From: Chloroflexota bacterium
GTDB taxonomy: Bacteria > Chloroflexota > Dehalococcoidia > Lucifugimonadales > Lucifugimonadaceae
NCBI GenBank assembly: GCA_002717385.1
Contig: PBDR01000022.1
Span: 1-59,417 of the forward strand
Reading direction: 5' to 3'
DNA: 59,417 nucleotides
Position numbers and translations under genes: made by a program. Each line of letters begins with the position of its first letter. Position 1 is the first letter of the stretch. Under the pieces are notes generated by a model. The model was not told where the DNA came from and did no database searches. It saw only the letters and a program-made list of their open reading frames with translations. This document shows, piece after piece, positions 40,731-49,902 of this stretch.

Positions 40731-41474
40731 TTATCCTCTACCTAAATAATCCTGTTTTAAAGGTAAAATTATAGCTTCCAACATATTAGAATTTTCTGGT
40801 AATGTCGCCATTAATAATGCTGTTTTACCAATTTCTTCAGGTTGAATTAAAGGTTCTGGGCCTTCATCACGACCAGTAGATGATCTTCCATCATATCTTC
40901 TTTCTACAGCTACATTTCCAGGATGTATTGAACTGACAGCAATTCCAAAATCTCTTCCTTCTAGGGCTGACGATTGTGTAAGTCCCCAAACAGCATGTTT
41001 ACTGGTAGTGTATGGGACTGAGTTATGGCGTGCTCTTTGTGCAGCAATCGATCCAATATTAATGATCCTACCTCCTCCTTGTTTTTTCATAATAGGAAAA
41101 GCTTGCCTAGTGCATAAAAACATTCCTGTAACATTCACACTTATTACACGATTCCATTCTTCAAAAGTTATGTCTTCAAGAACTCCACCATCAAAAGCAC
41201 CAGAATTATTTACCAGAATATCTACTCTTCCAAATTTATTTGTAACGAAAGAAAACAAATTTACTACATCTGATTCTTTTGTAATATCAGTTTTAACAGA
41301 CAATATTTTAGTGCGATATAAATCATATTCTTTTCGTACACTATCCAAACGAGAAATATCTCTTGCTGCAATTATCACAGTGCAACCTTCAGAAAGAAAT
41401 TCTTTGGTAATTCCTTTTCCTATACCAGTTCCTCCACCAGTTACTATCGCAATTTTTCCTTCTAACTTTCCCAT
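40731..41474 (-). CDS. Short-chain dehydrogenase/reductase
   Basis: NAD(P)-dependent SDR, 247 residues. It has the cofactor motif VTGGGTGIGKG, the NNSGA motif, Ser in NIGSIAAQ and the YTTSK catalytic pair. The class cannot be narrowed. It follows the MFS genes by 32 bp and is followed immediately by the unknown membrane protein, so these genes form one minus-strand transcript from about 44.4 kb. Confidence 0.9.
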   Translation of the reverse strand: MGKLEGKIAIVTGGGTGIGKGITKEFLSEGCTVIIAARDISRLDSVRKEYDLYRTKILSVKTDITKESDVVNLFSFVTNKFGRVDILVNNSGAFDGGVLEDITFEEWNRVISVNVTGMFLCTRQAFPIMKKQGGGRIINIGSIAAQRARHNSVPYTTSKHAVWGLTQSSALEGRDFGIAVSSIHPGNVAVERRYDGRSSTGRDEGPEPLIQPEEIGKTALLMATLPENSNMLEAIILPLKQDYLGRG

Positions 41475-41506
41475 TTCTTTTCCTTTAAAGCTATTAATTT
41501 TTATGA

Positions 41507-42931
41507 TTATCTCATCTTAGGTTTAGTCATTACTGCTGCAATTAAACCAATAAATGTAACAATTATCACAAAAATATATGCTATTTCCCATCCAAAAATA
41601 AAAGCTTCAACTGTGTTAGGGATTTTTCCAATATCTGACAATTCAATATCAAAACCCTGTAAAGTCATTACAAATGAAATGATGGAAATGACTATTGCTT
41701 GCCCAATTACGTTCCCTGTATTTCTAGTAAGATTTACAAATGCTCCTACAGATCCATATTTTTCTTTAGGAATAGAATTCATAGTTGCCAACTGATTTGG
41801 AGTAGCCCATACTCCCATAGAAAATCCATTAAGTACTAATATGACAATTATATAAATTAGTGAAGTATTAACTTCAAACTGAGAAATAAAAATGCCCGTT
41901 ATAATAGCTAAAATAAATCCAAAAATTGTAAATCTTCTGTGCCCATAAATATCTGCTAGTCTTCCTCCCAGTTGAGCCCCTATACCCATGCCAACTGCTG
42001 ATCCTAACAATAATAAACCTACAAATCCTGGTTGTAAGTTTCTTATATTAATTAAATAAACAGGTAGTAATAAAAAAAGTGATGATCTACCTACAAATCC
42101 AATCACTCTAGTAATTGACGCATAACGAAAAACTGGTTCCAAAAAAAGATTTAAGTCAATTATCGGTGATTCAGAACGTTTTTCTACAATAATAAATAGG
42201 AATAAAAAAATAAAAAAACAAGAAACAAAAAAAAATGTAACAAAGTAAAACAATAATCCATCAAAAGGATTATTAATCGATATAACTAGGGAAAACATTG
42301 CTATTCCTGAGAAAACAGCTCCTACCCAGTCAAATTTCCTGTCTTTGCTTTGAAATGACCCTATTTTTGAGTCATCTAAAACTAAAAATGCCCATATAAA
42401 TGAAATTGATGCCATTATAAACATAGTAAAAAATAACGCTTGCCATTCAAAAAACTGTAGTATTAATCCTGCAACTATAGGACCTAAAGCTCCGCCGATT
42501 GCAACTGCAGTAGTCTGCGATCCAATTCCTTGACCTCTTTCATTTTTTGTAAAAATTGAAACAACTATTGCTGTACCTACCGATTGAGCCATAGCTCCAC
42601 CAATACCCATAATTACTTTTGAAAAAACTAGAATAATTATAGAGTTGGATAACATGCACATTATTGATCCAATTAAAAATACAAATAAACCTCCAGATAA
42701 AAAAAATTTCCGGCCAAGTAGATCTGAAAGTCTACCAAAAGGCACTAGAACTGCAGTAACTGTAAGTGCATTTGCAATAACTACCCAAGAAACAACCTGT
42801 AATGAAACTTCCAGGTATTCAGCGATAGATGGTAACGCTACCGCTGTCATACTCATACTCATCACCATAGTAACTAGTGACATACCTACAGCAGAAAAAG
42901 CTTTCCATTTATAGTCCATCTTTTTAAGCAT
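41507..42931 (-). CDS. MFS transporter, DHA2-type (14 TM)
   Basis: Major facilitator of the 14-helix drug/H+ antiporter type, about 474 residues. N-terminal motifs are TAVALPSIAEYLEVS and GRLSDLLGRK. It probably exports a small molecule. The start at the ATG at 42931 avoids a 32-bp overlap with the preceding gene; a TTG at 42967 is possible. It is a paralogue of the next gene upstream, from a tandem duplication. Confidence 0.88.
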   Translation of the reverse strand: MLKKMDYKWKAFSAVGMSLVTMVMSMSMTAVALPSIAEYLEVSLQVVSWVVIANALTVTAVLVPFGRLSDLLGRKFFLSGGLFVFLIGSIMCMLSNSIIILVFSKVIMGIGGAMAQSVGTAIVVSIFTKNERGQGIGSQTTAVAIGGALGPIVAGLILQFFEWQALFFTMFIMASISFIWAFLVLDDSKIGSFQSKDRKFDWVGAVFSGIAMFSLVISINNPFDGLLFYFVTFFFVSCFFIFLFLFIIVEKRSESPIIDLNLFLEPVFRYASITRVIGFVGRSSLFLLLPVYLINIRNLQPGFVGLLLLGSAVGMGIGAQLGGRLADIYGHRRFTIFGFILAIITGIFISQFEVNTSLIYIIVILVLNGFSMGVWATPNQLATMNSIPKEKYGSVGAFVNLTRNTGNVIGQAIVISIISFVMTLQGFDIELSDIGKIPNTVEAFIFGWEIAYIFVIIVTFIGLIAAVMTKPKMR

Positions 42932-42935
42932 ATGA

Positions 42936-44495
42936 TTATACTTTTGATTTAACTTTAGTAGACGCAAATAATCCTATAAGTGTAACTAAAGCTAATACAA
43001 GAAAAGTCACTTTCCATCCAAAAAGAAAACTATCATTCAAAGATGAATTGCCTGATATAGCGCTAATTTTACTCAATTCTACTTCTGTGCCATTCAATAA
43101 CATTATTCCTGTAATGATTCCTGTAGATACTGCTTGTCCAATTGCAGTCGCAACATTTCTTACAAGATTAAGAAAAGCACTAAATGTTGCATAAGAATCT
43201 CTAGATACAAGACTTAGTGTCGCTCTCATATTTGGAGCCATAAATAATCCCATTCCTAAACCGTTAAGGAATAATACTATCATCAACATAAAAGTATTTG
43301 TTCCATTGTTAATAAATGCTAAAAATATTCCTGTTAGTAAAATTAGTATTATTCCAAGTAATATAAATTTTTTAGTACCATATTTATCTGAATATCGACC
43401 AGAAAAAAGTGATGAAAGAACTACTCCTGCCGAAGTACTAAATAATATAAATCCAGTATTTATTGGGCTTAAACCCAAAAAACTTTGTACAAAAATAGGT
43501 ATTAGGAAAAAAACTGCTGAATTACCAATAAATCCACAAAATCTTACTGTAGTCGACAAAGAAAAAGTTGAATTTGAGAAAATCCTAAGATCAATCATAG
43601 GATTCTTGTTTTTTAATTCCCATTTAATAAAAACATATAAAATTCCAATGGAAATTAAAATTAAATTTAATAATCTGAATGATAACCAGGGAATCTTAAA
43701 CGGATTAGAAATTGTAATTATTAAAACTGTAAAAAACAAAGCAGATAAAATAGCTCCGAACCAATCGTAATCATAAATAGAATATGATTGTGTAGAATCA
43801 ATATTTCGTTTATCAAATATGAGATAAGATAAAAAAAGACAAAAAATCGATAAAATACCCATTGATATATACATACCTCTCCATTCAAAAACAGGAATCA
43901 AAAATCCTGACAATAATGGGCCAAAAATCCCTGCCAAACCTACAGTAGTAGTAATTATCCCTAAAGCTTTACCTTTTTGCTCATCTGGAAAACTAGATAT
44001 GATAATAGCAAAAGCTACAGCTGAACATATTGAGTTTCCTATGGACATTAAGAATCGAGCAAAAAGTAATAATGATAATTCTGAAGAAAAGGAAATTGTT
44101 CCACATCCAATAATGAAAATCAATAAACCTATAAGATGAATTTTTTTCCTCCCTACTATATCTGCAACTCTCCCAAGAGGTAACATAAATGCACACATGG
44201 TGAGAGAAGAAATTATCATTACCCAAGCTACAGATCTTAACGTGATAGAAAGATCATTAGCAATACTTGGAAGTGACATACTAGTAACAACAACATCAAA
44301 AACAAAGATGAATAAAGCACTAGCAGCCACTAAAACAACTTTCCAGAGGCTAAAAGATGACGAATATATTCCAGTATTAGAGGTCAAAAAAAAATTGAGG
44401 TAGTAATATGAAATAATTGTATACCCTAAAAAATTCGATATGAATAAATTTATGCTAAATAATAATAATAAACTAAATATTTTAATTCCAAACAT
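42936..44495 (-). CDS. MFS transporter, DHA2-type (14 TM), start uncertain
   Basis: Paralogue of the preceding MFS exporter, up to 519 residues, with the same TM-1/2 motifs (TSMSLPSIANDLSIT, GRVADIVGRK). The longest frame begins at 44495 and adds about 36 hydrophobic residues before the conserved first helix. That extension overlaps the start of the divergent dehydrogenase gene by 56 bp. A shorter start (TTG near 44387) would fit the paralogue better, but neither has a clear RBS. Confidence 0.82.
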   Translation of the reverse strand: MFGIKIFSLLLLFSINLFISNFLGYTIISYYYLNFFLTSNTGIYSSSFSLWKVVLVAASALFIFVFDVVVTSMSLPSIANDLSITLRSVAWVMIISSLTMCAFMLPLGRVADIVGRKKIHLIGLLIFIIGCGTISFSSELSLLLFARFLMSIGNSICSAVAFAIIISSFPDEQKGKALGIITTTVGLAGIFGPLLSGFLIPVFEWRGMYISMGILSIFCLFLSYLIFDKRNIDSTQSYSIYDYDWFGAILSALFFTVLIITISNPFKIPWLSFRLLNLILISIGILYVFIKWELKNKNPMIDLRIFSNSTFSLSTTVRFCGFIGNSAVFFLIPIFVQSFLGLSPINTGFILFSTSAGVVLSSLFSGRYSDKYGTKKFILLGIILILLTGIFLAFINNGTNTFMLMIVLFLNGLGMGLFMAPNMRATLSLVSRDSYATFSAFLNLVRNVATAIGQAVSTGIITGIMLLNGTEVELSKISAISGNSSLNDSFLFGWKVTFLVLALVTLIGLFASTKVKSKV

Positions 44496-45471
44496 TCCAT
44501 CGGGGAAAAAAGTAGAAGAAATTTGGCCGGTTAATGTGGAAGTAAATTGGGTTCAAACAGAATATGTGAATATGAGACCAGATCCTGCTAAATTAAAAAA
44601 CATAGATGTATTGATAGGAACTAGTTTTACTTACGAAATGTCTAAATATGCAAACAAACTAAAAGCGATTTTAATTCCGGCTGCAGGATATGAAGGTATA
44701 ATTGTTGATGCTTTACCAAATGGAACAATAGTAGCTAACGCCTATCATCATGAAGCTCCAATTTCTGAATGGGTTATGATGGTAGCAAGTGCACTAGATC
44801 ATAATCTAATTAAAAGTCATATCACATTTTCAAATGGCTCATGGAGTCAATCCCCATCACGAATTGGATTATATAGTGAACTTTACAATAAAACTTTTGG
44901 AATAATTGGACTTGGTAACATTGGATTACGAGTTGCCAAACTTGCGTTAGCTTATGAAATGAAAGTAATATCAACTGGAAGATCAAAAAAGAATATACCA
45001 AAATACAAAAAATTAGGGATTGAATATTTTTATGGTAAAAATGGAATTGATGAAATTTTAAAAAGATCGGATTTCGTATTAATTTCTACACCATTAACTG
45101 AGGACACAAGAAATTTAATCGGAAAAAGAGAACTTGATTTTATGAAAAAAAGTGCTTACATAATTAACCCTGCTAGAGGTCATATAATTAATGAAGAATC
45201 TTTATATAATGCACTTAAAAACCGAAAAATATCCGGTGCGGCAATAGATACTTGGTATACTTATCCAAAAGATCAAAAAGAGGAGCCTAGACCTTCAAGA
45301 TTCCCTTTTTGGAACTTGGATAACGTGATAATGACGCCTCATCATTCCGGTGCTACACATGGAACAATTGAAAGAAGATCTCTTACAATTGCAGAAAACA
45401 TTGATCGCCTCAGTATTGGCAAACCATTAATAAACCTATTAAAAGATATATCAAAAAGTAATTCGATTTAA
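44440..45471 (+). CDS. D-2-hydroxyacid dehydrogenase (second copy)
   Basis: A 343-residue D-isomer dehydrogenase. It has the Rossmann motif IIGLGNIGLRVAKL, the Arg in INPARGHIIN, and the His in MTPHHSGATHG. The usual glutamate segment is replaced by a longer KDQKEEPRPSRFPFW stretch. It diverges from the MFS cluster and its stop overlaps that of rlmB in a shared TTAA. Distinct from the copy at 27.4 kb. It could act with the nearby exporter in hydroxyacid metabolism (inference). Confidence 0.86.
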   Translation: MNKFMLNNNNKLNILIPNIPSGKKVEEIWPVNVEVNWVQTEYVNMRPDPAKLKNIDVLIGTSFTYEMSKYANKLKAILIPAAGYEGIIVDALPNGTIVANAYHHEAPISEWVMMVASALDHNLIKSHITFSNGSWSQSPSRIGLYSELYNKTFGIIGLGNIGLRVAKLALAYEMKVISTGRSKKNIPKYKKLGIEYFYGKNGIDEILKRSDFVLISTPLTEDTRNLIGKRELDFMKKSAYIINPARGHIINEESLYNALKNRKISGAAIDTWYTYPKDQKEEPRPSRFPFWNLDNVIMTPHHSGATHGTIERRSLTIAENIDRLSIGKPLINLLKDISKSNSI

Positions 45472-46244
45472 TTTTTGATCAATGATCGTTGGTCAATGAT
45501 ATGATATAAAAGTATGCCCGTAGAAACTGATACATTTAGTGAAGATATTTTCCCATTCATTGGTAAAGAAACTAAATAATCACAATTTTTTGATATAACT
45601 TTAGACAATCCTCCATTTTCAGATCCGGCAACAATTAAAATTGGTGATGAATAATTGAGATTTTTGTAATCATTTGAACAATTCGAATCTAAACCAACTA
45701 TGATAAAACCTTTTGATTTTAGATTATTTATAGTTGAATTTAAATTTATCTCCCTAGAAACCAATATATGTTCAAGTGCACCCGCAGAAGCTTTGATAGA
45801 ACCAGGAGAAATACTTGCCGATCTTCTAGAAGGAATCACTATACCATGCGCACCAGAAGCATCGATATTTCTAGCAACCGCTCCAAAATTTTGAGGATCT
45901 TGAACTCCATCCAACATTACTATTAATGGAAGTTCAGATCGACTAGAAGCAAGACGAAGCATATCATCAATATTTGAATATATTGGATCAGCAACTACAG
46001 CTATAATACCTTGATGTTTCTTTGTGTGAGCTAGTTTTTCTATATTTTTTTTACTAAGAAATTTTATATAAATCTTTTTTTTATCCGCCAGAATGTTAAT
46101 CTCTTTAATTTGTGGTCCATGCTCAATAAATTCATCAATTATTATTTCCTTAATCTCTCTATCAGATCTGATACTTTCCAATACTGCCCTACGTCCTTCT
46201 ACAGTCGAAGTATAATTTTTTTTTGCTCTACTATAACGAGACAT
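45468..46244 (-). CDS. rlmB: 23S rRNA (guanosine-2'-O-)-methyltransferase RlmB-like
   Basis: SpoU/TrmH-family SPOUT 2'-O-methyltransferase, 258 residues. An L30e-like N-terminal RNA-binding domain (about residues 15-85) is followed by the knot domain with LDGVQDPQNFGAVAR, GSENGGLS and the LNVSVSTGILLY strand. RlmB methylates G2251 of 23S rRNA in E. coli; TrmH-type paralogues cannot be excluded. It ends 4 bp inside the end of the dehydrogenase gene. Confidence 0.85.
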   Translation of the reverse strand: MSRYSRAKKNYTSTVEGRRAVLESIRSDREIKEIIIDEFIEHGPQIKEINILADKKKIYIKFLSKKNIEKLAHTKKHQGIIAVVADPIYSNIDDMLRLASSRSELPLIVMLDGVQDPQNFGAVARNIDASGAHGIVIPSRRSASISPGSIKASAGALEHILVSREINLNSTINNLKSKGFIIVGLDSNCSNDYKNLNYSSPILIVAGSENGGLSKVISKNCDYLVSLPMNGKISSLNVSVSTGILLYHIIDQRSLIKN

Positions 46245-46267
46245 TTTCTGATCAAAAATTCCTTTAT

Positions 46268-47143
46268 CTATTCATTAACAACAACATCATCAAAATCATA
46301 ACGAGTTTCGATGAGTTTAGAATACTCAAAAACATCTAAAGCTTTATCGTATAATTTTGGTTCTATTAATATTTCATTACTCCATGTACCAAGATTCTGA
46401 TAAAACTTAATAGCTCTTGAAATTGATTCTAATGATAATTTAGGAAAATAATCTGATTCCATTTCTGCAATTTCATCAGGGTTTGCAGAATTTACCCATT
46501 TACGAGCCTGAGAATAAGCATTTTTAAATTTGTAATATAAATCTGAACCAACCCAATCCCATCTACAAACTAAGCTACTAAAAGCTACAGGACCTATAAG
46601 TTCACCCACAGAACCCACTATAATTCCTTGATTCTCATATTCCAGTTGTTGAGGATAGGCTCCTTGTTCATGAAAATAATCAGCTTTTCCTTCGTACCAT
46701 TGTTTCATCATCTCATCACCTCCAATAGAAAAAATATTACTAATACTATCCAAATCTATTCCCTTTATCGACAAGGCATATCTAAGCATAGCCTCTGGTT
46801 GTGCTCCATGTACATATAAAAATTTTCCTTTTTTTAAATCATTCCAATTAAAAATATTTGATGTTTTTCTACTTAAGACAAAAAAACCATCATAAGAATT
46901 TATTTGAGCAAAATGCGCTACGGGTGATTTTTTCCCATTCTCTAAATAATTCCAACTCCCAGATACCGCAGCCTGACCTAAATCCATATTCCCTTTACTA
47001 ACTTCCTCTATAGGATTAGATTTATCAGCGATATGATAACTAGCAGAAATTCCATATTTATCGAGAAATTTTCCACTTATAGTAGCGATCACTGGACTAT
47101 AAAATGCTGAGTGACGTGAAACCATAATTCTAATATGTGTCAA
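46268..47143 (-). CDS. Substrate-binding-like protein (SsuA/THI5 fold), no signal peptide
   Basis: A 291-residue protein with the two-lobe NMT1/SsuA fold. Signs are FYSPVIATISGKFLDKYG, GNMDLGQAAVSGSW and HGAQPEAMLRYAL. It lacks any signal peptide, lipobox or membrane helix and has no permease or ATPase beside it. It may be a cytoplasmic enzyme or sensor, as in THI5-type pyrimidine synthases, not a transporter part. The start is a TTG at 47143 with a strong GGAGG six bases upstream. Confidence 0.72.
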   Translation of the reverse strand: MTHIRIMVSRHSAFYSPVIATISGKFLDKYGISASYHIADKSNPIEEVSKGNMDLGQAAVSGSWNYLENGKKSPVAHFAQINSYDGFFVLSRKTSNIFNWNDLKKGKFLYVHGAQPEAMLRYALSIKGIDLDSISNIFSIGGDEMMKQWYEGKADYFHEQGAYPQQLEYENQGIIVGSVGELIGPVAFSSLVCRWDWVGSDLYYKFKNAYSQARKWVNSANPDEIAEMESDYFPKLSLESISRAIKFYQNLGTWSNEILIEPKLYDKALDVFEYSKLIETRYDFDDVVVNE

Positions 47144-47159
47144 AATTTACCTCCAAAAA

Positions 47160-47181
47160 AATTTCTTAACATTAAGAAATT
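47160..47181. promoter_or_regulatory. Inverted repeat between divergent genes
   Basis: AATTTCTTAA, a CA loop and TTAAGAAATT form a perfect 10-bp stem with a 2-nt loop. It lies in the 132-bp space between the substrate-binding-like gene and the epimerase gene, where both promoters must be. It could be an operator for either gene. AT richness lowers the weight of the evidence. Confidence 0.4.
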
Positions 47182-47275
47182 ATAATTATATCTTCAATAG
47201 AGAATTAACTAAGTTTATATTTTTAGTAACAATAAATAGAATTATATAATTATCTAATCTTATAAGGGAAAAATT

Positions 47276-48223
47276 ATGTCGACAAAAACTGCTGTGGTTA
47301 CTGGTGGTGCAGGTTTTGTAGGTAGTCACATTTCTGATGCTCTCAAGAATGAAGATTGGACAGTTATAGTTCTTGATAATTTATCGAGTGGAAAAGAATC
47401 TAATTTATCCGACAAAATTGAATTAGAAATTTTTGATATTACTAAAGATAATGTTGAAACAATTTTCCGAAAAATTAAACCAGATAAAATTTTTCATACT
47501 GCTGCACAGATTAGTGTCAATAAATCTACTAAAAATCCTTTTTATGATGCCAAGCAAAATATTATAGGTACAATCAAAGTTCTTGATGCTATACGTATTA
47601 TAGGAAAAGGTATAGAACCTTTTGTGTTTCTTTCTACTGGTGGAGCAATTTATGGAAATACAGATAAATTCCCTGTAAACGAAAATACATATCCAAATCC
47701 TGAATCTCCTTACGCCATATCAAAATTTTCTGCGGAAAATTATGTGCAATATTACAGAAGAAATTATTCGCTGAATACTTCCATAATTAGACCTGCAAAT
47801 ATTTATGGACCAAGACAAGATCCAAATGGTGAAGCAGGAGTAGTAGCAATATTTATCAAAGCAATGCTTTTAGAAAAAAAAGTGAATATTTTTGGTAAAG
47901 GTGATAATATCCGCGATTATATTCATGTTAAAGACATTGTAAAAGGATGTATTCTTGCATCAGAACTATCATATAAAGGACCAATTAATCTTGGAACTGG
48001 CAAGGGAACGACAGTACTAGAACTTTTCAATTACTTATCTAAAAACTGTAATTATAATTCATCTCCAAATTTTATTAAAGAAAGACCAAGTGATGTCAAA
48101 TCTATAACTTTAGATTGTTCACTAGCACAAAAAGTCTTGAACTGGTCCCCAAATATTGATCTTGAAGAAGGATTAAAAAATACTATAAAATGGTTTGAAA
48201 ATTATAGTGAAAATTTCAACTGA
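47276..48223 (+). CDS. NAD-dependent sugar-nucleotide epimerase (GalE-like)
   Basis: Extended SDR of 315 residues. It has the cofactor motif VTGGAGFVGSHISDAL, a Ser/Thr in LSTGGAIYG, catalytic YAISK, and RPANIYGPRQD. Substrate is probably a UDP-sugar such as UDP-glucose/galactose. The ATG at 47276 follows AGGG. It converges with sufU with 4 bp between stops. Confidence 0.88.
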   Translation: MSTKTAVVTGGAGFVGSHISDALKNEDWTVIVLDNLSSGKESNLSDKIELEIFDITKDNVETIFRKIKPDKIFHTAAQISVNKSTKNPFYDAKQNIIGTIKVLDAIRIIGKGIEPFVFLSTGGAIYGNTDKFPVNENTYPNPESPYAISKFSAENYVQYYRRNYSLNTSIIRPANIYGPRQDPNGEAGVVAIFIKAMLLEKKVNIFGKGDNIRDYIHVKDIVKGCILASELSYKGPINLGTGKGTTVLELFNYLSKNCNYNSSPNFIKERPSDVKSITLDCSLAQKVLNWSPNIDLEEGLKNTIKWFENYSENFN

Positions 48224-48227
48224 TTTT

Positions 48228-48680
48228 TTAGTCTTGAATTAAATCTTCCAATCCAGTCCAACCAAGCAAAGCACATTTAATTCTCACTGGAAATTTTTTA
48301 ACCCCTTCCAACGCTTCAATATCACCCAATGAATCTCTTATTTCTTCAGAAATATCTTCTCCTCTCATCATTTTTCTTACATTGACTATTAATTCGAGTA
48401 TTTGAATTTTCGTTAAATTAATGACACTTTCTGCCAATAAAGATCCGGAACTTTGACTAATTGCACAGCCATTCCCTGAAACACTCAAATCTGTTACCAC
48501 ATCATTTTCTATATTTAGTTGAATAGATAATTCATCTCCACAAAATGGATTGTTAACATCTTTTTCTAAATCAGGACTAGCTAATTTTTTTAGATTTCTG
48601 GGATTACGATAATGATCGAGAATAATACTTTCATACATTTCATTCAAATCATCGACACCTGATAATCTACTCATACTCAT
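48228..48680 (-). CDS. sufU: SufU iron-sulfur/sulfur-transfer protein
   Basis: Zinc-bound sulfur acceptor and activator of SufS, 150 residues. Cys residues sit in NPFCGDE, GNGCAISQ and the C-terminal KCALLGW, with Asp in CGDE as an expected zinc ligand. The start overlaps the sufS stop by 4 bp. It is the last gene of the suf operon; no sufE or sufT is seen. Confidence 0.92.
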   Translation of the reverse strand: MSMSRLSGVDDLNEMYESIILDHYRNPRNLKKLASPDLEKDVNNPFCGDELSIQLNIENDVVTDLSVSGNGCAISQSSGSLLAESVINLTKIQILELIVNVRKMMRGEDISEEIRDSLGDIEALEGVKKFPVRIKCALLGWTGLEDLIQD

Positions 48681-49900
48681 AAAAAATAATCCTCCACATC
48701 TTTAATAGCTTCAAAAAATAAATCTACTTCGTTGAAAGTATTATATATATAGAAACTGACTCTTGCTGCTGCAGAAGTCCCGTAACTACGTACAAGTGGC
48801 ATGGCACAATGATGACCAGTTCTTATTGCAATTCCTTGTTTATCTAAAATAGTCCCAATATCATGTGGATGAATACTTTTATGTACAAAAGAAATTACAC
48901 CTCCTCTAGGATGATTTAAATTATTCCCCAGTACGGTAAAATTTTTGAATTGAGAAAATTTTTCAAGAGCATAATTAGTTAAATCAACTTCATGTTTCCA
49001 TATGTTTTCCATGCCAATATTTAATAAATAATCAACTGCAACTCCAGTAGAAATTCCACCTGCAATATTTGGAGTTCCTGCTTCAAATTTATAAGGTAAT
49101 TCGTTCCATTTCGCACCTTCATAAGAAACTTCAATTATCATATCTCCACCAAACATATATGGTTCCATATTTAGCAATAATTCTTTTTTACCATATAAAA
49201 CACCTATTCCCGTAGGCCCCATCATTTTATGTGCAGAAAAAGCCAAAAAGTCAATACCCAAATCATTAACATCTAACGGCATATGCGGAACAGATTGAGC
49301 AGCATCAACAAGAATTTTAGTATCTAGATTCATTTTTTTGATTAATGAAACAATATCTGAAATGGGTGTTACATATCCTAAAACATTTGATATATGTGTA
49401 ATAGAAACCAAGGCTGTATTTTTATCGAGAATATTTTTCAAATTTGACATTTCAAATCCATTTGAAATGTCAATATATCTTAATTCACATCCAGTTTTCT
49501 TTGAAATTTGTTGCCAAGTTACCAAATTAGAATGGTGTTCAGCATTTGTAATAATAATATTTTGCTCTGCCGAAATATTATTTAATCCCCAAGAAGATGC
49601 TACTAAATTTAAAGATTCTGTAGCATTTCTAGTCCAAATAATACAATCTTCAGGAGCATTTATTAGTTTAGCAACTTTAAATCTTGCATTTTCATAGGCT
49701 TCTGTAGCCTCCATAGAAAGTGTATGAACACCACGGTGAACATTTGAATTATATTTAGTATAGTATTCAGTAATTGAATCAATAACAATTTTAGGTTTTT
49801 GTGAAGTAGCTGCATTATCTAAATATACTAATTTTTTACCATTAACACTTCTTCCCAAAATCGGAAAATCTTTCCTAACTGAATCAATATTTACACTCAT
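48677..49900 (-). CDS. sufS: Cysteine desulfurase SufS
   Basis: PLP-dependent class-V aminotransferase-fold enzyme that removes sulfur from cysteine, 407 residues. The PLP Lys is in FSAHKMMGPTGIGVLYG, and the catalytic Cys in RTGHHCAMPL. It lies 2 bp after sufD. Within it is a perfect 14-bp inverted repeat (49444-49473). Confidence 0.95.
   Translation of the reverse strand: MSVNIDSVRKDFPILGRSVNGKKLVYLDNAATSQKPKIVIDSITEYYTKYNSNVHRGVHTLSMEATEAYENARFKVAKLINAPEDCIIWTRNATESLNLVASSWGLNNISAEQNIIITNAEHHSNLVTWQQISKKTGCELRYIDISNGFEMSNLKNILDKNTALVSITHISNVLGYVTPISDIVSLIKKMNLDTKILVDAAQSVPHMPLDVNDLGIDFLAFSAHKMMGPTGIGVLYGKKELLLNMEPYMFGGDMIIEVSYEGAKWNELPYKFEAGTPNIAGGISTGVAVDYLLNIGMENIWKHEVDLTNYALEKFSQFKNFTVLGNNLNHPRGGVISFVHKSIHPHDIGTILDKQGIAIRTGHHCAMPLVRSYGTSAAARVSFYIYNTFNEVDLFFEAIKDVEDYFL
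49444..49473. repeat. Perfect inverted repeat inside sufS
   Basis: Arms TTGACATTTCAAAT and ATTTGAAATGTCAA are separated by only CC. The 14-bp perfect stem lies within codons for ISNGFEMSN on the minus strand, so it is not regulatory by position. It is the third and shortest of the long coding-region palindromes in the window. Confidence 0.7.
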
Positions 49901-49902
49901 TC

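Noticed and set aside
43306-43770. Antisense open frame of about 154 codons over the second MFS gene
   Set aside because: No domain, RBS or conserved motif; the sense frame is a membrane transporter with family motifs.
45478-45502. Direct repeat of TCAATGAT near the rlmB stop
   Set aside because: Two 8-bp copies in a low-complexity stretch are not enough to call a repeat element.
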